Source: JABCPE02 sp963520375 (lineage in GTDB: Bacteria > Bacteroidota > Bacteroidia > Flavobacteriales > Weeksellaceae). From it: a stretch of DNA of 64,000 nt. The number at the start of each line of letters is the position of its first letter. Position 1 is the first letter of the stretch. The notes under the pieces were generated by a model. It did not search any database. It was not told the origin of the DNA and saw only the letters and a program-made list of their open reading frames with translations. The position numbers were made by a program, and so were the translations under genes. Positions 57,665-64,000 of this stretch are shown in pieces. Location of the stretch: the NCBI GenBank assembly GCA_963520375.1, contig CAUQQF010000003.1:78787-142786 (forward strand). Direction: 5' to 3'.

Positions 57665-57697
57665 AAAAAACCTCCTGAAAAAATCAGAAGGTCTTTT
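57665..57697. terminator. Terminator after rpmE2
   Basis: AAAAAACCTCCTGA (57665-57678) pairs with TCAGAAGGTCTTTT (57684-57697), a 14-bp stem with two G-U pairs on the minus strand, followed by TTTG. It lies 16 bp after the L31 stop. Confidence 0.72.
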
Positions 57698-57712
57698 AAT
57701 ATTTTCCTAATG

Positions 57713-57964
57713 TTACTTAGCAAATTTTTTGTACTTGTTCATGAACTTATCTACTCTACCCGCAGTATCTACCAATTTCACTTTTCCTGTGTAGAATGGG
57801 TGAGATGTAGAAGAGATTTCCATTTTTACTAATGGATATTCTTGTCCTTCGTATACGATTGTATCTTTTGTTTCTGCTGTAGATTTGCAAAGAAACACCT
57901 CGTCGTTACTCATATCTTTGAAAACAACAAGTCTATAATTTTCAGGGTGGATTCCTTTTTTCAT
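57713..57964 (-). CDS. rpmE2: 50S ribosomal protein L31, type B
   Basis: An 83-aa type B L31: MKKGIHPENYRLVVFKDMS, SHPFYTGKVKLVDTAGRVDKFMNKYKKF. It lacks the CxxC zinc motif of type A L31 (one Cys only), so it is the zinc-independent form. Type B paralogues replace type A under zinc limitation in some bacteria; in Bacteroidetes this is often the only copy. Single gene with terminator. Confidence 0.96.
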   Translation of the reverse strand: MKKGIHPENYRLVVFKDMSNDEVFLCKSTAETKDTIVYEGQEYPLVKMEISSTSHPFYTGKVKLVDTAGRVDKFMNKYKKFAK

Positions 57965-58113
57965 AATATTCTAGAAATTATTTTTATTTTTAAATTCAAT
58001 TATTTGGATAAAATGGTAATGGACATCTTATCCTTATACTAGGTATTTCAGTTTGCAAAAATATTATTTTTTTTTGAATTCACAAAAACTTTAAATATTT
58101 ATCTTAAAATATT

Positions 58114-58121
58114 TATCTTTG
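58114..58121 (+). promoter_or_regulatory. -7 box of the beta-helix lipoprotein gene
   Basis: TATCTTTG matches TAnnTTTG. It contains the TTG (58119) that would otherwise be read as a start, supporting the ATG at 58140. Confidence 0.5.
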
Positions 58122-58139
58122 AATATTATTTTAATACAT

Positions 58140-59540
58140 ATGAAGGTAAAATTCTTACTTGGGCTCGGCTTTTGGGTTCTGATGTTATTTGTTTCGTGTA
58201 AAAGGGATGAAATCAGCTTTGAAGCTCCTTCTGCGGACTTAAAATTCTCACATGATGTGATTTTTTGTGACACGGTTTATAATCAGGTTCGCTCCGAAAC
58301 TTATTTCGTAACTGTCTATAACGGAGAGAATAAAGATGTACGAATTCCAAAAATCATATTAGAAGGCGGAAACTCCTCGCCATACCGCATCAATGTAGAT
58401 GGAAAGGCAGGGACAGAGTTTTTTGATGTGCCGCTGAGAAAAAACGACAGCCTTATTATCTTTATAGAAATAGCTCCCGTAGCCAATGCAAAAGAAGCCA
58501 TCGCTGAGGACAAAATTATTTTCAGCTCACCGAGAGGCAACCAGCATGTGACACTCCTTTCTGTGGTGCAGGATGCTGAATTTTTCATAAAATCTGATAC
58601 AAATCCAAATATCCTAAACGCCAATACAACTTGGAGAAATGACAAGGCTAAAATCATCTTCGGAGAGCTTACTCTCGCAGAAGGAAAAACCCTTGATATA
58701 GAGGAGGGAACGAAAGTTTATTTCACCAAAAACAGCAGCCTGAAAATCTCTAAAAACGCAAAGCTCAATATCAATGGACTGATAGACAAAGAGGTCATTT
58801 TCCGCGGCGACAGAAATGATACAAGATATGACACTATTCCGCTCAACTGGGATGGAATTTACCTTGAAGAAAATGCAGTGCTGAACATGAATTACGCTAA
58901 AATTTTCGGAGGAGAGTCTGGGCTTAATCTTTACAAAACCACAGCCAACATCAAAAATTCTATCATTCATACTTTTCAGGAATATGGAATTTATTCCGTG
59001 AAATCTAAAATCAATGCAGAAAATATGGTGATGAACAACTGCGGAAGAGCAAATTTAGCCATATTTGGCGGCGGCGAGGCTAACCTTACTCATTGCACAT
59101 TGGCCAATTATTGGTATCAGAGTTCCGCTTCGCCAGCTTTGGGAATTTATGCTACGAATAAATGGCGAAATAATTCTGGAAATACAGAAAATACAAATCT
59201 GGAATTCAACCTCAAAAACTCCATCGTTTACGGGAAAAAGGAAAATTCCATTTTATTTGAGCCTGTTTCTGGGTATAATTTTAATTATCTTATCAGCCAT
59301 TCACTTATAAAATATAGTGACAAAGCTGGTTACAACTTTGATGCTAATCCACAGATTATCAATTCTATAAAAAACGAAAATCCAAAATTCCTAAACCACG
59401 CCATCGCGAAAATGAACCTTCGCACCGCAAATGATTCTCCTGCCAAAAAGAAAGGAAATGTATCTACAGCGGCTGGTGTGCCGCAGGATATCAAAGGCGT
59501 TTCAAGAACAAGTAATCCTACTATCGGAGCTTATCAATAA
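58140..59540 (+). CDS. Right-handed beta-helix lipoprotein
   Basis: 466 aa from the ATG at 58140 (MKVKFLLGLGFWVLMLFVSCKRDE), with a clear lipobox FVSC. After an N-terminal Ig-like part (about 40-150, ETYFVTVYNGENKDVRIPKIIL), the region from about 175 is made of parallel beta-helix turns (LTLAEGKTLDIEEGTKVYF, LKISKNAKLNINGLI, INAENMVMNNCGRANLAIF). It ends NPTIGAYQ, a common ending for such surface proteins. No catalytic residues can be named; possible roles are glycan binding or adhesion on the outer membrane. Confidence 0.8.
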   Translation: MKVKFLLGLGFWVLMLFVSCKRDEISFEAPSADLKFSHDVIFCDTVYNQVRSETYFVTVYNGENKDVRIPKIILEGGNSSPYRINVDGKAGTEFFDVPLRKNDSLIIFIEIAPVANAKEAIAEDKIIFSSPRGNQHVTLLSVVQDAEFFIKSDTNPNILNANTTWRNDKAKIIFGELTLAEGKTLDIEEGTKVYFTKNSSLKISKNAKLNINGLIDKEVIFRGDRNDTRYDTIPLNWDGIYLEENAVLNMNYAKIFGGESGLNLYKTTANIKNSIIHTFQEYGIYSVKSKINAENMVMNNCGRANLAIFGGGEANLTHCTLANYWYQSSASPALGIYATNKWRNNSGNTENTNLEFNLKNSIVYGKKENSILFEPVSGYNFNYLISHSLIKYSDKAGYNFDANPQIINSIKNENPKFLNHAIAKMNLRTANDSPAKKKGNVSTAAGVPQDIKGVSRTSNPTIGAYQ

Positions 59541-59549
59541 AGATTTAAA

Positions 59550-60113
59550 ATGAAAAAATTATTTGTTTTCTATTTTTATTTGCTATTGGTTTTTATTTCT
59601 TGTGATAATAAAACCACGAAAAAAATTGAAAATTCGGCAACGGCAAATCTCATTAAAATTGAATTTTACCCAGCAAATGCTGGACAGCCAGCAGAAACCA
59701 TTCTCAATTTAAAAGAAAAATATTTGGTTTTTTATTCTCCTGAGGCTTATTACCACGAAATTCCACCACCTTCGGAAACCAGCTGGGTAAAAACATATAA
59801 TGATCTTATTTCTGAAAATCCAAAGCTTATTCCTTTTCGTGCAGAAATGACCGATAAAGAAATTCAGGAAATCAGAGCAATTATTTCCTCTTTCAGTGAG
59901 CAAGATGTAGAAGAAGAAAAACCAAATTCTAATAAAGAACTTTCTGAGGAGAATGAATTTATTCCACAAATTGATGAATTAACAGTGAATATAATGATAG
60001 ATTATTCTGATGGGAAAATTATTCAAATCAACCCTGTTGTCAAACCGAAAATAAAAGAATTTTATCAAAAGATTATTCATCTCTTATTAATTAAAAATAA
60101 AGAAAAAAAATAA
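59550..60113 (+). CDS. Hypothetical lipoprotein
   Basis: A 187-aa protein with a lipobox (LVFISC, Cys18) and an acidic middle (EQDVEEEKPNSNKELSEENEF). The rest is polar, with IEFYPANAGQPAETILNL and VNIMIDYSDGKIIQINPVV. Unrecognised family. It follows the beta-helix lipoprotein gene by 9 bp, so the two probably work together at the outer membrane. Confidence 0.65.
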   Translation: MKKLFVFYFYLLLVFISCDNKTTKKIENSATANLIKIEFYPANAGQPAETILNLKEKYLVFYSPEAYYHEIPPPSETSWVKTYNDLISENPKLIPFRAEMTDKEIQEIRAIISSFSEQDVEEEKPNSNKELSEENEFIPQIDELTVNIMIDYSDGKIIQINPVVKPKIKEFYQKIIHLLLIKNKEKK

Positions 60114-60165
60114 TCAGAAAATTTTATTTAAAATTGAAAAACACAATTAATTTTCTCTAAAAACA

Positions 60166-60492
60166 ATGGAAATCAAAACACTACAAGAACAAGTAGATAA
60201 CTGGATAAAGACAATCGGTGTCCGCTATTTTGATGAGCTGACCAATATGGCGATTCTAACCGAAGAAGTGGGCGAAGTGGCGAGAATCATCGCAAGAAGA
60301 TACGGCGAACAATCCGAAAAAGAAAGCGATAAAAACAAAGACCTCGGAGAGGAACTTGCCGATGTGCTTTTTGTAACGCTTTGCCTTGCAAATCAAACTG
60401 GAACAGACCTGCAAGATGCCTTTGACAAGAAAATGAAAAAAAAGACAGAAAGAGACCAAAACAGGCACCAAAACAATGAAAAACTAAAATAA
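60166..60492 (+). CDS. MazG-like nucleotide pyrophosphohydrolase
   Basis: A 108-aa single-domain MazG-like protein. The metal-binding motif is ILTEEVGEVARIIARR (ExxE), then KDLGEELADVLFVTLCLAN (ExxD). Small all-alpha NTP pyrophosphohydrolases of this type clear non-canonical dNTPs or ITP. It lies 12 bp before aroA in the same direction. The Lys/Gln-rich tail (KKMKKKTERDQNRHQNN) is an oddity. Confidence 0.88.
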   Translation: MEIKTLQEQVDNWIKTIGVRYFDELTNMAILTEEVGEVARIIARRYGEQSEKESDKNKDLGEELADVLFVTLCLANQTGTDLQDAFDKKMKKKTERDQNRHQNNEKLK

Positions 60493-60504
60493 AAGTTTGT
60501 CTAA

Positions 60505-61698
60505 ATGAAATTATTTCGCCCAGTTCTTCCAAATGAAATACAAATCACAGGCTCTAAAAGCGAGTCCAATCGCCTGCTGGTTTTGCAAAAACTCTTTGGA
60601 AATATTGAAATAAAAAACACCTCTAACTCGCAGGATACCAAACTTTTACAAAAAGCCTTGAATTCCGATGAGAAAACGATAGACATCCATCATGCTGGCA
60701 CAGCGATGCGGTTTCTGACTTCATTTTTTGCGGTTCAGGAGGGCGCAGAAAAAATCCTCACAGGCTCCGAAAGAATGAAACAAAGACCCATAAAACCTTT
60801 AGTAGAAGCACTTAGAGAGCTGGGAGCAGACATAGAATATTTAGAAAACGAGGGATTTCCTCCTCTTAAAATAAAAGGAAAAAAATTAGAAAAAAATGTC
60901 GTAGAAATTCCTGCGGATATTTCTTCGCAGTTCATCACTTCGCTCATTCTTGTTGGCGGAAAATTGAAAAACGGCTTGACCATAAAACTTTTAGGAGAAA
61001 TCACATCAAAGCCTTACATAGAAATGACTCTGAAACTACTTTCGGAAATCAGTGGAAAATCAATTATCCTAAAAGACAAAACCATCCAAATTCCCAACAT
61101 TAAAACTCAAAAAATAGCCTTCACTGTAGAGTCCGACTGGTCTTCGGCTTCTTATTTTTATTCGTTTTCGGCTTTGAATAGACAAAAAATTACACTTAAA
61201 AATTTTAATAAAAATTCTCTGCAAGGCGATTCCAGAATTACCGAAATTTACTCCCAGTTTTTCGGAATTGATACTATTTTTAATGAAAATCAGCAGGAAA
61301 TTACTTTGATTCCAAAAAATAATTTTAGCCTTCCTCAGTTCATTCAGCTCAATATGAACGACTGCCCAGACATTGCCCAAACCGTCTGTGTAACGGCTGC
61401 TGCGTTGAAAATCCCTTTTGAAATCGGCGGACTTGCCACTCTTAAAATAAAAGAAACCGACAGGCTTTCTGCCCTTCAAAACGAACTAAAAAAAATAGGC
61501 TGCGAAACGGAAATCACGGACAATTCCATAAAATCTGTCCTCTACACCAATCCTGAAAAAAATATATCCATTGCTACCTATGACGACCACCGCATGGCTA
61601 TGGCATTCGCGCCCTACACGCTAATTCAGGAAATAGAAATACAAAATCCCGAAGTGGTGGAAAAATCTTTCCCTGATTTTTGGGAATTTGTCAAATAA
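60505..61698 (+). CDS. aroA: 3-phosphoshikimate 1-carboxyvinyltransferase (EPSP synthase)
   Basis: A 397-aa shikimate-pathway enzyme joining PEP and shikimate-3-phosphate. Motifs: GSKSESNRLLVLQ (substrate Lys and Ser/Arg), HHAGTAMRFLTSFFA (PEP site, compare NAGTAMR), then MNDCPDIAQTV, LKIKETDRLSAL and YDDHRMAMAFA near the end. It is some 30 residues shorter than E. coli AroA, as is usual in flavobacteria. It stands apart from other aro genes. Confidence 0.95.
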   Translation: MKLFRPVLPNEIQITGSKSESNRLLVLQKLFGNIEIKNTSNSQDTKLLQKALNSDEKTIDIHHAGTAMRFLTSFFAVQEGAEKILTGSERMKQRPIKPLVEALRELGADIEYLENEGFPPLKIKGKKLEKNVVEIPADISSQFITSLILVGGKLKNGLTIKLLGEITSKPYIEMTLKLLSEISGKSIILKDKTIQIPNIKTQKIAFTVESDWSSASYFYSFSALNRQKITLKNFNKNSLQGDSRITEIYSQFFGIDTIFNENQQEITLIPKNNFSLPQFIQLNMNDCPDIAQTVCVTAAALKIPFEIGGLATLKIKETDRLSALQNELKKIGCETEITDNSIKSVLYTNPEKNISIATYDDHRMAMAFAPYTLIQEIEIQNPEVVEKSFPDFWEFVK

Positions 61699-61747
61699 CC
61701 CAGTTTCATTTCTAAAACTGAAAACCTTTTTAACAATCGTTTTTTAT

Positions 61748-61755
61748 TAACTTTG
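61748..61755 (+). promoter_or_regulatory. -7 box of the DUF2461 gene
   Basis: TAACTTTG matches TAnnTTTG. It includes the TTG at 61753 that could be mistaken for a start; the ATG at 61774 is preferred. Confidence 0.5.
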
Positions 61756-61773
61756 CTGTTTAATCCTAAACAA

Positions 61774-62451
61774 ATGAATTCTAAATTATCCCAAAACATT
61801 TTTGCTTTTTTAGAAGAGCTAAAAAAGAATAACAATAAGGACTGGTTCAGCTACCACAAATCCGACTACGAAAAGGCAAAGGCTGATTTTTCGGAGTTTT
61901 TCCAAGCCGTACACAGCGAAATTGCCAAAAATGATTTCATTTCAGAGCCAAAAATCTACCGAATTCACAGAGATTTGAGATTTTCCAAAGACAAAACTCC
62001 TTATAAAACCCATTTCGGAGGCTACTTTGCCCGAAAACAGCCACAGTACAGAGGTGGGTATTATCTTAATATTGAGCCTGATAACTGTTTTATTGGTGGG
62101 GGATTTTTTGCACCAAATAAAGATGATTTGCACAGAATCCGAAAAGAAATAGAACTAAACGGAAAGGACTTGGATACATTTTTAAATTCAGCGAAAGCCA
62201 AAAAATTATTCGGAGGAGAATTCTGGGGCGAAGAGCTAAAAACCGCTCCAAAAGGCTTTGAAAAAGAGCATCCTTATGTTCATTTATTAAAGAAAAAACA
62301 ATTTCTTTTGGTGCAGAATTTCAAAAACGAGGAAATTTTCAGCCTTGATTTTTTAGAAAAAGTAACAACTGGTCTGGAAGCAATGCGTCCATTTTTTGAC
62401 TTCATGACCGAAGCCCTGACCACCAATCTAAATGGAGAATCAACCATATAA
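61774..62451 (+). CDS. DUF2461 family protein
   Basis: 225 aa from the ATG at 61774 (MNSKLSQNIFAFLEELKKNNNKDWF). The family core is visible: NNKDWFSYHKSDYEKAK, RIHRDLRFSKDKTPYKTHFGGYF and GGYYLNIEPDNCFIGGGFF. The family is widespread and uncharacterised, with a single-domain cytoplasmic fold. It lies 9 bp before the SDR gene, so both are probably co-transcribed. Confidence 0.9.
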   Translation: MNSKLSQNIFAFLEELKKNNNKDWFSYHKSDYEKAKADFSEFFQAVHSEIAKNDFISEPKIYRIHRDLRFSKDKTPYKTHFGGYFARKQPQYRGGYYLNIEPDNCFIGGGFFAPNKDDLHRIRKEIELNGKDLDTFLNSAKAKKLFGGEFWGEELKTAPKGFEKEHPYVHLLKKKQFLLVQNFKNEEIFSLDFLEKVTTGLEAMRPFFDFMTEALTTNLNGESTI

Positions 62452-62460
62452 CACGACTAA

Positions 62461-63255
62461 ATGAAAAAAACAATCATCATCACAGGGACATCATCTGGAA
62501 TAGGCTTTTCCCTTGCAGAATATTTCGGAAAACAAGGGCACAGAGTCTACGGACTGAGCAGAAAAAATACAGATTCTAAGCTTTTCACATCCATCCCGAC
62601 CGATATCACCGAAAAAAGCCAAATAGACCGCGCCATAGAGGAAATTCTATCCAAAGAAAATCATATTGACATTCTTATCAACAATGCTGGAATGGGCATG
62701 GTGGGAGCCATAGAAGACTCTAATAAAGAGGAAATTATGAAACTTTTTAACCTGAATCTAATCGGAGCTGTGCAGATGATGACCGCCGTGATGCCCAAAA
62801 TGCGCGAGCAGAAATCAGGGCAGATTATCAATATTTCCAGCATCGGTTCAGAAATGGGACTGCCTTTCAGAGGGTTTTATTCTGCCTCCAAATCAGCTTT
62901 GGATAAAGTTACCGAAGCCATGAGATACGAAATCTCGGCTTGGAATATAGAACTCTGCTCCCTTCATCTGGGCGATATAAAGACCAATATTGCAGAAAAC
63001 CGAATCAAAACCACAGTTTCTGAGCCTTACAAAAATATTTTTTACAAAGTTTATTCTACTATGAATTCCCATGTAGACCATGGAGTAGAGCCTGTGGAAG
63101 TGGCGAAATACATCGAAAAACTATTACTCAAAAACAAATGGAAAGCTCATTACTATTTCGGGAAATTTGGGCAAAAAATCGGCATTCCTCTCAAATGGAT
63201 TCTGCCACAAAAAACCTACGAAAATCTAATGAAAAAATATAATAAAATGGATTAG
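62461..63255 (+). CDS. SDR-family oxidoreductase
   Basis: A 264-aa Rossmann-fold enzyme. Cofactor motif TGTSSGIG (8-15) with YGLSRKN suggesting NADPH preference (Arg after the second strand); NNAGMG (about 76-81); catalytic Ser in NISSIGSEMG and YSASK (YxxxK). A C-terminal region (GKFGQKIGIPLKWILPQKTYEN) resembles SDRs acting on lipids or steroids. The substrate cannot be assigned. Confidence 0.9.
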   Translation: MKKTIIITGTSSGIGFSLAEYFGKQGHRVYGLSRKNTDSKLFTSIPTDITEKSQIDRAIEEILSKENHIDILINNAGMGMVGAIEDSNKEEIMKLFNLNLIGAVQMMTAVMPKMREQKSGQIINISSIGSEMGLPFRGFYSASKSALDKVTEAMRYEISAWNIELCSLHLGDIKTNIAENRIKTTVSEPYKNIFYKVYSTMNSHVDHGVEPVEVAKYIEKLLLKNKWKAHYYFGKFGQKIGIPLKWILPQKTYENLMKKYNKMD

Positions 63256-63272
63256 CAAACAGCTAATCCATT
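63246..63272. terminator. Bidirectional terminator
   Basis: AATGGATTAGC (63246-63256) and GCTAATCCATT (63262-63272), an 11-bp stem with 5-nt loop, then GTTTTTAAATTT. Its left arm contains the SDR stop codon. It lies between convergent genes. Confidence 0.78.
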
Positions 63273-63290
63273 GTTTTTAAATTTATAATT

Positions 63291-63875
63291 TTATTTATAC
63301 TTTTCATCTAATCTATTCTCTAACATTGTATAAAGCTCATATACTATTTCCCCTGTATCTGTTTTATCTGCTAGACAATTGGCTATTATATATAATTTCC
63401 ATATACTGTTAAGCCTAGTTTTCCCAAAACCTTTTATCACCATATGTCCTATGTCCATATCATATTTACTACGAGAAAAATATTGCTCCCATTTTAAGCC
63501 TTCATGATTCTTTATAAAAACTTCTCCAAAATAAATCCCAATATCTACAGCCAACGAGCGGGTCTTTATTGTAATATCCCAGTCTTGTATTTCTATATAA
63601 TCTGGCACAGCAGCTCTTTTTTCTTTGTATTCTTCCTCTGAAAGTTTCTCTGTTTCTACATTCTCCTCAAACCACTTTCCAAGCATTTTCAAAGATTCTG
63701 GGCTGTAGTCTGCTTCCCAGTTTTCATAGCCTTTTGTAGTTTTTACTGCTTTTATCAGCTCTTGCAGTCTACTTTCTTTATTTTCCTCAAACCATTTAGC
63801 GTATAGTTTCAACTCATCCTTCGTTTTTGATTGAAAATCATAATCAATCGGCAAATTGTTTATTACTTGGTACAT
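63291..63875 (-). CDS. Hypothetical protein with an internal KWFEEN repeat
   Basis: A 194-aa soluble, charged protein. Two related segments, ELKLYAKWFEENKESR (about 22-37) and SLKMLGKWFEENVETE (about 62-77), form an internal repeat in the N-terminal half. The C-terminal half (KTRSLAVDIGIYFGEVFIKNHEGLKWEQYF) looks like a compact alpha/beta domain. I do not recognise the family; the single-domain, Trp-rich style recalls polymorphic-toxin immunity proteins, but no toxin gene is next to it inside the window. A possible -7 box is at 63960-63967. Confidence 0.6.
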   Translation of the reverse strand: MYQVINNLPIDYDFQSKTKDELKLYAKWFEENKESRLQELIKAVKTTKGYENWEADYSPESLKMLGKWFEENVETEKLSEEEYKEKRAAVPDYIEIQDWDITIKTRSLAVDIGIYFGEVFIKNHEGLKWEQYFSRSKYDMDIGHMVIKGFGKTRLNSIWKLYIIANCLADKTDTGEIVYELYTMLENRLDEKYK

Positions 63876-63959
63876 AAGATTATTTGCTATATTTTATTAT
63901 TTGTAAATATAAACAGTTTCCTTTACTTACCCAAAGTCGAGTTAATATCACTATTAAGT

Positions 63960-63967
63960 CAAATTTA
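63960..63967 (-). promoter_or_regulatory. Possible -7 box for the last gene
   Basis: Minus strand TAAATTTG, 85 bp before the start at 63875. The upstream -33 region runs to the window end and shows no clean TTG. Confidence 0.3.
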
Positions 63968-64000
63968 ATAAATTCCTATCAAACAAAAACCTCTTTCCCG

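Noticed and set aside
1..64000. CRISPR arrays, tRNA, rRNA, insertion sequences or prophage genes
   Set aside because: No direct-repeat array, cloverleaf-like segment, transposase or phage protein was recognised on either strand.

Overview
The window looks like chromosome from a flavobacterium of the Weeksellaceae type (Chryseobacterium/Riemerella/Bergeyella relatives). The DNA is AT-rich, and gene starts are preceded by the Bacteroidetes -7 box TAnnTTTG, several with a TTG/TTTG element 19-21 bp upstream. Lineage markers are an XrtF exosortase pair, DUF3822 next to rsmD, DUF6909 and DUF4407 proteins, and TonB-dependent receptors. The species cannot be fixed from the sequence alone; an intact urease cluster predicts a urease-positive organism. 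No rRNA, tRNA, CRISPR array, insertion sequence or prophage was seen.

Layout. 1-6541 (minus): end of a surface-polysaccharide locus (SGNH hydrolase, GT2, EpsG-like polymerase, WecA-like initiating transferase, Wza-like exporter, and a Wzc-like co-polymerase cut by the window edge). 6546-10184 (minus): a degenerate arginase-fold protein and topA. 10299-12544 (plus): a TPP riboswitch in front of a TonB-dependent receptor, hence a predicted thiamin-compound importer. 12585-22545: housekeeping genes (S1/P1 nuclease, DUF6909, dps, murI, folA, DUF3822, rsmD, accD, nadK, CBS protein, RluA). 22623-25845: a divergent porin / OFA-type MFS pair sharing a 556-bp control region that carries a 12-bp inverted repeat. 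25912-39494: hemW, an atypical PEP synthase, RluD-like synthase, PASTA protein, xrtF and its partner, DUF4407, asd, a second TonB receptor and an AI-2E family permease. 39607-42954 (minus): the str operon rpsL-rpsG-fusA-rpsJ. 43025-43999: two AT-rich genes of unknown function. 44097-54155 (minus): the urease locus. 54419-63875: guaB, PepSY-like protein, GlmU-like protein, rpmE2, a beta-helix lipoprotein, a MazG-like protein, aroA, DUF2461, an SDR and an unknown protein.

The urease locus is the most interesting part. A consensus promoter at 54190-54219 precedes an unknown 115-aa protein, then hypA, hypB, a urea transporter, ureA, ureB and ureC. After a hairpin terminator comes a second complete ureC, with its own -7 box and a 9-bp inverted repeat between that box and its start codon. 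A strong terminator follows, then ureE-ureF-ureG-ureD as a separate unit. Urea uptake, nickel delivery (HypA, HypB, UreE, UreG), assembly (UreD, UreF) and structural subunits are thus together, with no hydrogenase in the window. The two UreC proteins differ at 29 of 572 positions. Differences cluster in the N-terminal half and the extreme C-terminus around a 500-bp tract of identical DNA, a pattern of gene conversion. All metal and catalytic residues are present in both.

Terminators, promoters and inverted repeats were found by eye; none was scored by folding or motif software.
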